NCBI RefSeq assembly: GCF_022637555.1
Contig: NZ_CP093342.1
Coordinates: 2,914,001 to 2,978,000 of the forward strand
Origin: Microbacterium sp. H1-D42
Lineage (GTDB): Bacteria; Actinomycetota; Actinomycetes; Actinomycetales; Microbacteriaceae
Direction: 5' to 3'
DNA: 64,000 nt
Part shown: piece after piece, positions 9,194-20,687 of the stretch
Layout: the number at the start of each line of letters is the position of its first letter
How positions within the stretch are numbered: position 1 is the first letter of the stretch
Notes under the pieces: generated by a model
What the model was told of the DNA's origin: nothing
What the model saw: only the letters and a program-made list of their open reading frames with translations
Databases searched by the model: none
Program-made: the position numbers and the translations under genes

Positions 9194-9227
9194 GCTCAGT
9201 GCACTCCGACGGGCTCAGTGCACTCCG
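9194..9227. repeat. 15-bp tandem direct repeat at the 3' end of the helicase gene
   Basis: GCTCAGTGCACTCCG occurs at 9194-9208 and again at 9213-9227 (19-bp period). The second copy includes the TGA stop and last codons of the helicase gene, so the first copy is a duplicated 3' end lying in its untranslated tail. This looks like a replication-slippage duplication. Confidence 0.7.
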
Positions 9228-12200
9228 GCGAGCACCTCACTGTCACGATCCGCTCCGACCAGGTGCGCGAACGCGCTCAGCCTTGCCACGCCCTCGGCAG
9301 TCCAGGGCAGATCATCGAGCAGCGCAGGTGAATGCACCAGGTACGCCACGCTCATCGCCCGCGAGATCGCCACGTTCAGACGGTTCTGCAGCAGCAGAAA
9401 CTCCGGGCCGCGGGGCGCGTCGCGCCCGCTGGAGGCTGCCAGCGACGTGATCGAGACGACCGCCTCCTTGCCCTGGAAGTTGTCCACCGTGCCGACCGCC
9501 ACTCCCCCGTACCCGGCGGCCATCAGCTGCTCATGGATGAGCTGCTTCTGGGCGTTGTACGGCGCGACGACGATGATGTCCGCCTGTTCGAGCGGCCTCG
9601 GCGCAGCATCCTCCATCCCGTCGACGTATTCGCGGCCGATCAGATCGCGCACGATGCGCACGACCTCCTCCGCTTCTTCCGGCGACTGGGTCGCGTTGCC
9701 GCGGTGCCGCACTGACACGACGTGCAGGCCGGGCGCGATGCCGTCGACCACGCGCGTCTCGGCGCCGGCCGCTGACGCCAGCCGTCCGGCGTAGGCGAGG
9801 TGCGAGACGGGAGCGGCGACGGCCGGATGCATGCGCCAGGACTGCGCGAGGAAGTACCCGTATGCGGGGTCGATGACGGACGAGCCGTCCATCACCCAGC
9901 CGAGCGCCGACGTGTCCACCGGCTCGGGGTGGACGCCCTGGCTCACCTGCGGCAGCTGCTGGGGGTCGCCGAGCAGCAGCAGCCGCTTCGCCCCGGCCGC
10001 GACGGCGATGGTGGATGCCAGCGAGAACTGTCCCGCCTCATCGATCACCAGCAGGTCGAGCCCTCGCCTGTCGACGCGACGGGTGTTGCTGAAGTCCCAG
10101 GCCGTCCCTCCGACGACCGCACCGCCCAGCGGATGCTCGGCGAGGAAACCGGCCATGCCGTCCTTGCGGATCACGGTGTAGCTGGGCGCTGCGGCATCCG
10201 GGTCCTTGGGCGCCTTCGCGACCTGCGTGGCGGGCACGCCATCGGCGACGACCCGCTCGAGCAGGTTCTCGACGATCGCGTGCGACTGCGCGACCACGCC
10301 GATGCGGAAGCCGTGCTCGCGCACGAGCCGCGCGATCACCCGTGACCCGGTGTAGGTCTTGCCGGTGCCAGGGGGACCCTGCACGGCCAGATAGCTGTCG
10401 TCGAGGTCGAGGATGCCGCGCACGATGGCGTCGATGGTGTCGTCGCCGGCTTCGGGGAGCCCGGCGCCCGAGAGCGTGCGCGGGGCGATGCGCCGAAGGA
10501 TGTCAGTGGCGGCGCCTCGGGGGAAGTCCGGTGCCGCCTGATGCACCGCCCCCGCCCACTCCTCGATCGCCTGCTGCTGCGAGGCGACGCGCGGTGGGGC
10601 GGCCGGGGCGAGAGCAAGAGGCAGTTCATCCCAGATCTGGCCATCGATCGCGCGCTCGCGCACCACGTAGCCGTCGTCGAGAACCTCGATCACCTCCACG
10701 GCATGCGGCACATGGATCACCCGCGACGGGGCATCCGCCGCGAACGGCGTCGGCACGGCGTACAGGGCGAACGGACTGCCGCCGGCGCTGATCGTGCTGC
10801 CCGGTGCGATTTCGCCCCGCAGACGGATCACGCGGGTCTGCGAGCGCTGGCGCTCGCCCACACCCCAGTCCTCGTCGACCGAGCTCGCTCCTGCGTCGAT
10901 GCGCAGCACGTCACGCGTGGACTCCCAGATCGAGAGCGGTTCGCGCAGCCGCTGGAAGTGTCCCTGCCAGAAGCTCTTCGCTTCGCGCGGGTAGTAGTCG
11001 ATGGCGGCCGCCGCGACGCGGAACTCGGCGCCGCTGCGTCCCTCGTGCTCGGCACGCAGCGCCTCGGCCTGCAGGGCGAGCGAGAGCGGCGAGGGCTCGT
11101 ACGCTGCGGTCTCGGGATCGTCCGGCGGCGCGGGAAGCACACCCTCCTGCTTGGCGAGGCCGATCAGCCAGTCGCGCAGCCGCCTGGTCGAGACGCAGTC
11201 GTACCGGTTGTAGTCGGCGAGGTCGTCGAGGATCCGCTGCCCATCGGCCTGCTGTCCGGTCTCGATCAGCCCTCTGGCCTGCACGTACTGAACGATCGAG
11301 TCGTCGCCCTTCTGCACGTCGCTGGTGCGCACCTCTTCGCCCATGTACAGCGGCTCGAGCTTCTTGATCGAGTACGAACGCGACCCGATCCGCACCGAGC
11401 GCAGCACGATCGGATACAGGTCGACGAACACCCCTTCGCGCAGCAGCCGGTCGACATCGGCCTCGCCCACACCGTGCCGCGCGGCCATCGCCGCGAGGTG
11501 AGAGGTCTCGTACGGCGCGTAGTGGTAGATGTGCAGGTCGGGATGGGTCTGCCTGCGCAGCTTCACGAACTCGAGGAAGTCGAGCAGCGCCTGCTTCTCG
11601 TCGGCGAACGTGTGCGCCCACAGCGCCGAGTACTGCTCGGCGTTGTCGGTCCAGCCGAACAGGTAGTCGATTCCCCACTGCGCGTTCTCGCCGTCGGCAA
11701 CAGGCTCGGTGTAGAGCGGATCTCCTTCGAAGTCGAAGAAGATGTCGCCATGGCTGGGCCGGGGCATCAGCCCGATCGCGTTCGGCGAGATGAGTTCGAA
11801 CGGTGGCACGTCGGATGCCACAGGCACGCCGACCTGCAACCGTGCCTGTGCGCGCAGCGCCGCGAATGCGTCGTAGTTCATCCCCTGCGGCGCGTCGGAT
11901 GCCATCGCGAGATCATCGATCGTGGTGATGCCCGCGGCACGCAGCCGCTGGCGCTGCGCCGGCCGCATGCGCGCCACCATCAGCAGGTCGCGGTGTCCGA
12001 TCACCTGCTCGTCGCACGTGGCGCAGCGGCCGCAGGCTGTGATCTGCAGGTCGCCTCGGTCGTCACCCCAGGCGAGCGGCTCTCCTGTCGCGCCGGCGTC
12101 GGCATCGCGATCGGCGATCAGCGCGCGCAGGCGGGCGCGTCGCACGTGGAACAGCGGCAGCAGGTCGTCGACGCGGTGCGTGCTGATCGTGCCGTCGCCG

Positions 12201-12736
12201 AGGATGAGGTCGACCTCATCGCTGCGCGGGATGCCGAGGCGGTCGAGCTGGTCGACATATGCCCCCAGCTGCATGAGCGCGGTGGCGCGGGCCGTTCGGG
12301 CGAGTTTGGAGTCCTGGACGCGCCATCGGCCGTCGGCGTCGCGCAGCAGGAAGTCGGCGAAGCCGACGAACTCCGGGGTCGAGAATGCGGCCTGGAAGAT
12401 GACTGTGGCTTCCGTCGACAGTGCGCGCTCGGTGTCGGCGACGACGGATGCCAGCGCCTCGGCATCCGTCGAATTCACCTTCGGCAGCACGGCGACACCC
12501 GCACCGCCGTCGACCGACTCGCTGTGCTCGGTCAGGTAGTTCTGCAGCACGGCCAGCTCGTAGGCGTCGCCGAGCTTGGCGGCGCGAGCGAGCGTGGCGT
12601 CTTCGGGCTCTTCGACCGCAGGAACGCGGCCCAGCTTCGCGTCGAGCGCTCGCATCCACGCGAACTCGCACTCCGCCGCGAGTTTCAGGTCGCTGGCGCT
12701 CCAGACCACGCGATTCTCTGCTGCAATGACCCGCAC
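9215..12736 (-). CDS. TM0106-type RecB-like nuclease fused to DEDD exonuclease and SF1 helicase
   Basis: A 1173-aa DNA or RNA processing enzyme with three recognisable parts. Residues 1 to about 200 are a RecB-like PD-(D/E)xK nuclease (SASDLKLAAECEFAW, then GFADFL and VQDSKLARTARATALMQLGAY). A Cys cluster CGRCATCDE follows. An RNase-H/DEDD-like exonuclease starts at about residue 332 with IFFDFEGDP and has a later acidic YNRYDCVSTRRLRDWL. From about residue 760 there is a Dna2/UPF1-like SF1 helicase with Walker A GPPGTGKT (near 788), Walker B LVIDEAGQ, LLLGDPQQLPQVS, the SWRMHP motif, VGTVDNFQGKE and NVAISRA. The family is widespread in actinobacteria; its repair role is inferred, not shown. 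Confidence 0.9.
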   Translation of the reverse strand: MRVIAAENRVVWSASDLKLAAECEFAWMRALDAKLGRVPAVEEPEDATLARAAKLGDAYELAVLQNYLTEHSESVDGGAGVAVLPKVNSTDAEALASVVADTERALSTEATVIFQAAFSTPEFVGFADFLLRDADGRWRVQDSKLARTARATALMQLGAYVDQLDRLGIPRSDEVDLILGDGTISTHRVDDLLPLFHVRRARLRALIADRDADAGATGEPLAWGDDRGDLQITACGRCATCDEQVIGHRDLLMVARMRPAQRQRLRAAGITTIDDLAMASDAPQGMNYDAFAALRAQARLQVGVPVASDVPPFELISPNAIGLMPRPSHGDIFFDFEGDPLYTEPVADGENAQWGIDYLFGWTDNAEQYSALWAHTFADEKQALLDFLEFVKLRRQTHPDLHIYHYAPYETSHLAAMAARHGVGEADVDRLLREGVFVDLYPIVLRSVRIGSRSYSIKKLEPLYMGEEVRTSDVQKGDDSIVQYVQARGLIETGQQADGQRILDDLADYNRYDCVSTRRLRDWLIGLAKQEGVLPAPPDDPETAAYEPSPLSLALQAEALRAEHEGRSGAEFRVAAAAIDYYPREAKSFWQGHFQRLREPLSIWESTRDVLRIDAGASSVDEDWGVGERQRSQTRVIRLRGEIAPGSTISAGGSPFALYAVPTPFAADAPSRVIHVPHAVEVIEVLDDGYVVRERAIDGQIWDELPLALAPAAPPRVASQQQAIEEWAGAVHQAAPDFPRGAATDILRRIAPRTLSGAGLPEAGDDTIDAIVRGILDLDDSYLAVQGPPGTGKTYTGSRVIARLVREHGFRIGVVAQSHAIVENLLERVVADGVPATQVAKAPKDPDAAAPSYTVIRKDGMAGFLAEHPLGGAVVGGTAWDFSNTRRVDRRGLDLLVIDEAGQFSLASTIAVAAGAKRLLLLGDPQQLPQVSQGVHPEPVDTSALGWVMDGSSVIDPAYGYFLAQSWRMHPAVAAPVSHLAYAGRLASAAGAETRVVDGIAPGLHVVSVRHRGNATQSPEEAEEVVRIVRDLIGREYVDGMEDAAPRPLEQADIIVVAPYNAQKQLIHEQLMAAGYGGVAVGTVDNFQGKEAVVSITSLAASSGRDAPRGPEFLLLQNRLNVAISRAMSVAYLVHSPALLDDLPWTAEGVARLSAFAHLVGADRDSEVLAGVH

Positions 12737-12910
12737 CGTGCCACCTCTCCCTTGCCTGCTCCGAGACTATCCCCGGCCGCCGACACTGCCCGGCCCACTA
12801 CCTGCGTGGCCACTACTCGCCGTACTCGCGTCGCATATGGTCGCCAGACATGCCACCAGACGACAATCTGCGACGCCATTGCCTCCCGCGGGGTGAGCAA
12901 CAGAAGCGAC

Positions 12911-13729
12911 TCAGCGCCACCAGGTGTCGTGCGGGGTGACAGGCAGGTTCCGCTTGTGGCGCGTGGCCAGGTACTTCGACTCGATGCGCGCGGCCGCCTC
13001 GGCCGGCACGTCGCCGCCCTCGAGGTACGTGTCGATCTGCTCGTAGGTCAGTCCGAGCTCGTCCTCATCGGCGCGGCCGGGCTGCCCGTCGAGCAGGTCA
13101 GCGGTGGGCACCTTCAGATACAGCCGCTCGGGGGCGCCGAGGTGCTGCATGAGGGCACGTCCCTGCCGCTTGGTGAGCCCCGCGAGTGGCAGGACGTCGG
13201 CGGCCCCGTCGCCGAACTTCGTGTAGAAGCCGGTCACCGCTTCAGCGGCATGGTCGGTGCCGATGACCAGCATCCCGTCGTGCCCGGCCAGTGCGTACTG
13301 CGTGACCATGCGGATGCGAGCCTTGATATTGCCCCGATTGAAGTCCGAGATATCCGAGTCGAAGGCGTGCTCGATGTCGGTCTCAACCCCGTCGACCCCG
13401 TGCTGGATGTTCACCTCTACCGCACGGTCTGCGGCGATGAACGCCAGCGCCGCCTCAGCATCCGCCGCATCGGCCTGCACCTTGTACGGCAGGCGCACGG
13501 CGAGGAACGACGCCGCACCGCCACCGGCGCGCACGCGCTCGACCGCGAGCTGGGCGAGCCGCCCGGCGAGCGTGGAGTCCTGACCACCCGAGATGCCGAG
13601 CACGAATCCCTTCGCGCCGGTCGAGCGCAGGTACTCCACGAGGAAGTCGATCCTGGCATCCGATTCCGCAGCCGGATCGATGTCGGGCTGCACGCCAAGG
13701 TCGGCGGCGATCTGCTGCTGCATGCTCAC
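12911..13729 (-). CDS. nadE: Ammonia-dependent NAD+ synthetase
   Basis: Catalyses the last step of NAD synthesis, amidating deamido-NAD with ammonia and ATP. About 272 aa, close to E. coli NadE. The ATP-pyrophosphatase P-loop [18 protein letters not shown] is near residue 45, and [24 protein letters not shown] is the NaAD/ATP-binding block. The GTG at 13729 (reading M-S-M-Q-Q-Q) is preferred over the ATG at 13723 because GAGAGGA lies six bases upstream of the GTG and the N-terminus then aligns with the E. coli MTLQQQI start. It is a stand-alone synthetase without a glutaminase domain. Confidence 0.93.
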   Translation of the reverse strand: MSMQQQIAADLGVQPDIDPAAESDARIDFLVEYLRSTGAKGFVLGISGGQDSTLAGRLAQLAVERVRAGGGAASFLAVRLPYKVQADAADAEAALAFIAADRAVEVNIQHGVDGVETDIEHAFDSDISDFNRGNIKARIRMVTQYALAGHDGMLVIGTDHAAEAVTGFYTKFGDGAADVLPLAGLTKRQGRALMQHLGAPERLYLKVPTADLLDGQPGRADEDELGLTYEQIDTYLEGGDVPAEAAARIESKYLATRHKRNLPVTPHDTWWR

Positions 13730-13789
13730 GGATTGTCCTCTCGTCGGGGCGTTCACCTGCACCCAGTCTCCACCTGAAAGGATGGACAC

Positions 13790-14347
13790 GTGAAACTCCT
13801 CGTCGCCGCCCTCGCCTCCGAACTGCAGGCCTTCCCCGCCGAGCTGCCCGGGTTCGACCGGCTCGTCACCGGCCCAGGCAAGATGATGGCCACGTACGGC
13901 CTGACCCGCGCGCTGGACGCTGCGCAGTACGACGAGATCGTCGTCGTCGGCACGGCCGGCACTGTGTCGGATGCCGTCGCCTCTGGCATCCACGATGTCA
14001 GCGCCGCGATCCAGCACGATGTGCAGGATCTCGATGGGGTCATCGGCCAGCACGTCTCGCTGCCGGCACGAGTGGAGACGGGGCGCGCCGGCGTCACGAT
14101 CGCGACGGGCGACATCTTCGTCGACGACGCGGATGCTGTCGCGCGGATCAGCTCGCTTGGCGGCGTGCTCGTCGACATGGAGACGTTCGCGTTCGTCTGG
14201 GTGGCGCAGCAGTTCGCGGTGCCGATCCGCGTGGTCCGCGTCGTCTCCGACAGCGCGCAGGACGGCGCGACTCAAGTGTGGGACGAGGTCGTCGCAGCCT
14301 GCAGCGCGCAGCTGTGGGACTTCATGCAGCGCGAGTACGCGCTCTGA
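13790..14347 (+). CDS. 5'-methylthioadenosine/S-adenosylhomocysteine nucleosidase-like protein
   Basis: A 185-aa PNP/UDP-phosphorylase superfamily nucleosidase that would cleave the glycosidic bond of an adenine nucleoside such as MTA. It begins [14 protein letters not shown], where the Glu corresponds to the MTAN Glu, has a glycine-rich [13 protein letters not shown] turn, and has the substrate ribose motif [13 protein letters not shown] followed by [12 protein letters not shown] with the catalytic Asp. It is shorter than typical MTAN (about 230 aa), so substrate specificity is uncertain. The GTG start has AAAGGA seven bases upstream. It is divergent from nadE. Confidence 0.8.
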   Translation: MKLLVAALASELQAFPAELPGFDRLVTGPGKMMATYGLTRALDAAQYDEIVVVGTAGTVSDAVASGIHDVSAAIQHDVQDLDGVIGQHVSLPARVETGRAGVTIATGDIFVDDADAVARISSLGGVLVDMETFAFVWVAQQFAVPIRVVRVVSDSAQDGATQVWDEVVAACSAQLWDFMQREYAL

Positions 14348-14350
14348 CGT

Positions 14351-17328
<2,978 letters not shown>

Positions 17329-17329
<1 letters not shown>

Positions 17330-18513
17330 CAGACGAGCGCCTCGGCGCGCACCCGGTCATCCAGCACCTCGCGGATCAGCTCGGCCTCGCGCTCAGTCGC
17401 GCCGTGGCCGGCGCGCACGTGCACGAGGAACGCCTCGATGCGCTCGATGTCGGTGACCGCCGTGCGCAGCCGCTGCGCGTAGGAGCGCTCGTCGGCGGCC
17501 CCTGACGTCTCGGGCTGGTGCTGCACCAGCGCGCAGAACGGGAACCGCTCGCGCAGCCGCCGCATCGGCTCGTGCTGCGGCACGGCGTCGGTGTAGATCG
17601 CGCACACCCAGTCATCGGCATGCTGGACGACATTCGCGTCGGCGAGGATCTCGTCGAGGGTGCCGGTGAGTGTCGCCAGCGCTCGAGGCACCGGCAGCGC
17701 CAGCCACTCGGTCGACACAAGGCCGTCGGCGTCGAGATCGATCAGCCACGAGCCGCGCTCCTTGTGCTGCTCGCCGAAGCTGTAGTGCAGGGGTGCCCCC
17801 GAGTACCGCACGCGGTCGCTGAGCTGCTGACGTCCGTGGATGTGACCGAGTGCCACATAGTCGGGGCCGTCGAAAGACGTCAGGGGCACCAGGTCGAGTC
17901 CGCCCTGACGCACCTCGCGCTCGAGTCCTGCGGTGACATCGACACCTGCGGCGAAGCAGTGCGCGACGGCGACCGACCGCCCGGGGTTCGCTGCCATTCC
18001 TGCCCGCACCAGATCCATCGCGTGGTGCATCACCTGCGCCTGCGTGCGCAGCGCGGGCGCCTCGCCCGTGGCATCCGATTCCGCCCGCCAGTGCTGGCGG
18101 ACGATGGCCGGCTCAAGATACGGGATGCCGAAGAACTGCACCGGTCCGTGTGCATCGTGCACGGTGATCGGCGTGGAGATCGCGAGAGGGTCGGTGAGCA
18201 CATGGATGCCGTCGCGCAGCAGCCGGGAGTGGAAGCCGAGTCGCGCGGCCGAATCGTGATTGCCGCTGGTCATGATCACCGTGGCACCGGTCTCGTGCAG
18301 CGCGAGCAGCGCCTCATCGAGCAGCGTGTACGCGGGCGCTGCGGGCGTTGCGGAGTCGAACACATCGCCGGCGACGATCACCACGTCGACCGCGTTCTCG
18401 CGAACCTGGGCGACCAGGGCGCCCAGCACGCCGGTCAGCGCCACGAGCGTGGAGTGCCCGTGGAACGTGCGACCGATGTGCCAGTCGGAGGTGTGCAGGA
18501 TGCGCATACTCAC
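17329..18513 (-). CDS. sbcD: SbcD/Mre11-type exonuclease subunit
   Basis: Mn-dependent metallophosphoesterase of 394 aa that forms the nuclease of the SbcCD complex. All metal motifs are present: ILHTSDWHIGRTF at the N-terminus, VDVVIVAGDVFDSATP, MTSGNHDSAARL, a VAHCF segment and YVALGHIHGRQ. A C-terminal capping domain completes the usual length. It starts at a GTG (18513) or the ATG six bases inside (18507); neither has an obvious Shine-Dalgarno. It is the first gene of the sbcD-sbcC operon. Confidence 0.95.
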
Positions 18514-18519
18514 ACGGTA

Positions 18520-18558
18520 CGGACGGCCTCTGACATTGCCCCTGAGGCGTGCCGTCCG
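18520..18558. promoter_or_regulatory. Stem-loop immediately upstream of sbcD
   Basis: Outer arms CGGACGG / CCGTCCG (18520-18526 and 18552-18558) enclose inner arms CCTC / GAGG. The structure lies just 5' of the sbcD start and downstream of the gene ending at 18751 on the same strand, so it could terminate that transcript or sit in the sbcD leader. No T tract is seen. The remaining bases to 18750 show nothing else recognisable. Confidence 0.4.
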
Positions 18559-18750
18559 AGCGGAAGGTCCCCTGACCCACCCTCATCACGACGACCGGCA
18601 CGAGGTGATGCGACGTGCGCTGTGCGCTGTCACCGGTGCAGGGTGCGGGGCTGCATCATGCGATGGATGGGCTGCCCTCCGCCCTGCAGACCGACTTGCC
18701 CCGTCGGTCAAGGGGGTGTGCCCGCTTCGTCTTGACTACCGACTTCCGCT

Positions 18751-19215
18751 CTATGCCAGGTCGTTCCCCCAGTTCGCCTGTTGGATCCGACTGTCGAGTT
18801 CGCGCAGTTCGCGCGCGACGTCGTCCGCGCGGGTGCGCAGCTCTGCCACCGGCAGCGCCGAGAACTGGCGGAGCTCCGAGCGCATCTGACGCATGTAGCC
18901 GCTGCCCGCACCGGATGCGGCGGCCGCAGCATCCGTCAACAGCGAGTGCCGCATGCGCAGCACGTCGCGTGTCGCCAGCGCATCGGTCATCGTGCCATTT
19001 TCGTCGACGACGACGCTGCTGTTGGTCGCGTTGATGCGGCGGATGAGATCGCGCAGCTGGTCGAGTGCAGCATCCGCCTCCGCGAGCAGCGCCGCGGCGT
19101 CCTCGGCCGGCTCCTCGCCCTCTTGGTAACGGGCGTTGTCGCCGATCCGCGCGCGCAGCTGCTCGATGCGGCGCTGCAGGTCAGCGCGGGCAGCAAGGGC
19201 TTCGGCGAGTCTCAT
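18751..19215 (-). CDS. DIP1984-family protein
   Basis: A 154-aa protein of the DIP1984-like family, which has no known function. It is largely helical and charged: RLAEALAARADLQRRIEQLRARI at the N-terminus, then a conserved TNSSVVVDENGTMTDALA segment and a long helix to the end (ELREL, DSRIQQANWG). The start at 19215 has AAGGAG six bases upstream; an in-frame ATG at 19230 does not. It is probably co-transcribed with the small acetyltransferase just upstream. Confidence 0.8.
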   Translation of the reverse strand: MRLAEALAARADLQRRIEQLRARIGDNARYQEGEEPAEDAAALLAEADAALDQLRDLIRRINATNSSVVVDENGTMTDALATRDVLRMRHSLLTDAAAAASGAGSGYMRQMRSELRQFSALPVAELRTRADDVARELRELDSRIQQANWGNDLA

Positions 19216-19226
19216 GGGCCGCTCCT

Positions 19227-19535
19227 TCATCGGGTGCGCAGCAGGTGCTGCTTCTCGGGGTGGTCTTCGAACCATTCGGCCACGTACCAGCAGACCGGAT
19301 CGACACGACGGTCGCCACGGGTCTCGATATCGGCGACGGCGCCGGCCGTGACCATCGCAGCGTACCCGTGGCCACGGTAGGTCGGGATCGTGAACGCACG
19401 CGTCAGAGCCACGGTGGATCCGTCGTCGCGGTAGTCCAGCACGCTCACCAGCACCCCACCTCTGGTGAGGGTGAAACGACCGGCATCCTTCTCATTGACA
19501 AGCACGAAATCAGTAGCAGCAGCGGGAGATGTCAC
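19227..19535 (-). CDS. Small GNAT-type acetyltransferase (YjdJ-like)
   Basis: A 102-aa minimal GNAT protein resembling the YjdJ/GtlC-like group. It contains the acetyl-CoA motif IPTYRGHGYAAMVTAGAV and the later strand VDPVCWYVAEWFEDHPE, where a conserved Cys/Tyr follows the CoA site. The predicted start is GTG at 19535, but its Shine-Dalgarno (GGAGG) is too close, so the start is uncertain. The substrate is unknown. It is divergent from the leader-peptide transcription unit. Confidence 0.75.
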   Translation of the reverse strand: MTSPAAATDFVLVNEKDAGRFTLTRGGVLVSVLDYRDDGSTVALTRAFTIPTYRGHGYAAMVTAGAVADIETRGDRRVDPVCWYVAEWFEDHPEKQHLLRTR

Positions 19536-19578
19536 GCCTCCACGTTACGTCGTGTTTCCGACACTGGATCGTCACGTT

Positions 19579-19608
19579 TTGACACGGCGGGTTAATTTCA
19601 GTCATAAT
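19579..19608 (+). promoter_or_regulatory. Strong sigma-70 promoter for the Cys-rich leader
   Basis: TTGACA (19579-19584), an 18-bp spacer and CATAAT (19603-19608) form one of the best housekeeping promoters in the window, in a locally A/T-richer stretch. The predicted +1 falls on 19615/19616, that is, on the ATG of the short ORF, so the transcript would be leaderless. Confidence 0.75.
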
Positions 19609-19615
19609 CGCCCCC

Positions 19616-19717
19616 ATGACCACCAACGCACGCCCCATGTCCGCCCAGGAGGCGAACGGGACTGCCGGGATGATGATGCCCGGTCGCGTTGGCATGTGTT
19701 GCCGAATGTGTTGCTAA
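19616..19717 (+). CDS. Cys-rich leaderless leader peptide (33 aa), putative attenuator
   Basis: A short ORF beginning ATG ACC ACC AAC at the predicted transcription start and ending in residues GMCCRMCC before TAA. Four of its last seven residues are Cys. It has no Shine-Dalgarno, as expected for a leaderless start. Cys-rich leaderless ORFs are known in mycobacteria as cysteine-responsive attenuators of downstream genes; the design here matches in promoter placement, size and terminal Cys codons. The next gene, a winged-helix regulator at 19875, is separated by about 158 nt containing several hairpins. Function as an attenuator is inferred. Confidence 0.7.
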   Translation: MTTNARPMSAQEANGTAGMMMPGRVGMCCRMCC

Positions 19718-19735
19718 GGCGCAACCACCCAGCCT

Positions 19736-19866
19736 GACTCGCTGTTGATCCCTTCATCTGAGGGACGAGTCTCGAGCGCCCACCCTTCGCGCTCATTCCC
19801 TACCGGCTCCGCCCGGTCATTCGTGCATCACATCCAGAGCCGCCGGCTCTCGCATCCTTGAAGGAT
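19736..19866 (+). promoter_or_regulatory. Highly structured leader RNA between Cys peptide and winged-helix gene
   Basis: Five consecutive potential hairpins are visible: 19736-19771 (GACTC/GAGTC enclosing TCCCT/AGGGA), 19774-19794 (GAGCG/CGCTC), 19802-19817 (ACCGG/CCGGT), 19836-19850 (AGAGCC/GGCTCT, 3-base loop), and 19854-19866 (ATCCTT/AAGGAT). The last of these contains the AAGGA Shine-Dalgarno of the next gene. No T tract is present, so control would be by Rho or by sequestering the ribosome site. The structure is seen by eye only and not folded by program. Confidence 0.55.
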
Positions 19867-19874
19867 CCATCATC

Positions 19875-20564
19875 ATGTCGACCACCGCACTTCTCGATCG
19901 CCCCGTCACCGCTCCCGTCCGCGTCATCTCCCCCGCCGACGCCGCAGCCGACCTGCCCTCCGTCAGATCGCCCAGAGGCTTCGCCCTGTACGTCGGCATC
20001 GACGAGATCAAGGCCGCCGCAGCCGGTGTGAGCCTTCCCGTCCTCGTCGACGCTCTGCGTCGCACCATCGCCGAGCTCGCCCCTGGTGCCGAGACCCACG
20101 CGACCGTGGCACTCGCACCGCAGGCATCCGGCGGCCGCGACCTCGACGTCGTCCGCCTCGCCCTTCACGAACCAGGCGCGATCGCCCGCGCCAAGGCCGC
20201 CGTCGAAGAGGAGAAGGACGAGGATGCCGGCGTCGTCGTCGACATCTCCCGCAAGCGCGTGCTGCTCGATGGCGACTCCGCCGCATTCACTTACAAGGAG
20301 TTCGAGCTGCTGCAGTACCTCGTCCTGCGCGAGGGGCGCACCATCGAGCGCAGCGAGCTGGTCTCGGCGCTGTGGCAGGCATCGTCCGACGAGGAGGCCC
20401 CTGGCGAGCGCACCATCGACGTGCACGTGCGTCGCCTTCGCGCCAAGCTCGGCCGCCACGAGGACATCGTGCGCACCGTGCGCGGCGTCGGCTACCGCTT
20501 CGACCGCCACGCCGACGTCGTCATCCGCTACGGCCACGGCACCCCCTCGCCCGACCGCTTCTGA
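19875..20564 (+). CDS. Winged helix-turn-helix transcriptional regulator without receiver domain
   Basis: A 229-aa DNA-binding protein. The C-terminal 100 residues are an OmpR/PhoB-type winged helix: FTYKEFELLQYLVLREG, the SELVSALW helix, ERTIDVHVRRLRAKLG recognition region, and the VRTVRGVGYRF wing. The first 110 residues are not a phospho-receiver: no Asp/Lys pocket is seen, and instead there is an Ala-rich alpha/beta segment (GFALYVGIDEIKAAAAG, then AETHATVALAPQ). It is therefore not a standard two-component response regulator. AAGGA at 19861-19865 gives a 9-base spacing to the ATG. It is probably controlled by the Cys-rich leader upstream. Confidence 0.85.
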   Translation: MSTTALLDRPVTAPVRVISPADAAADLPSVRSPRGFALYVGIDEIKAAAAGVSLPVLVDALRRTIAELAPGAETHATVALAPQASGGRDLDVVRLALHEPGAIARAKAAVEEEKDEDAGVVVDISRKRVLLDGDSAAFTYKEFELLQYLVLREGRTIERSELVSALWQASSDEEAPGERTIDVHVRRLRAKLGRHEDIVRTVRGVGYRFDRHADVVIRYGHGTPSPDRF

Positions 20565-20602
20565 CCCGTCCGGCTTCAGTTCCGCCGAGACCCCCAGGTG
20601 TT

Positions 20603-20646
20603 GTCGACACCCCCAGCTGCGGACGTCCGCGAGCAGGGGTGTGGAC
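20603..20646. terminator. Large palindrome after the winged-helix gene
   Basis: Arms GTCGACACCCC and GGGGTGTGGAC (one mismatch) flank a perfect 12-bp palindrome GCGGACGTCCGC at 20619-20630. A third partial copy, GGGGTGTC, follows near 20655. It lies between the winged-helix gene and the glycosylase promoter and probably terminates the former; a regulatory palindrome is the alternative. Confidence 0.45.
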
Positions 20647-20687
20647 GATAGGCAGGGGTGTCAGGAACCGCGCGTAGGGTTGCCGAC

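Noticed and set aside
10541-13777. A very long open frame on the plus strand opposite the helicase and nadE genes
   Set aside because: It is an antisense shadow caused by high GC. The minus-strand frames carry unmistakable helicase and NadE motifs, while this frame has only low-complexity Arg/His/Gly-rich sequence.
18514-18750. tRNA or small RNA gene in the gap before sbcD
   Set aside because: No cloverleaf arms or T-loop sequence were found; only a simple stem-loop is present.
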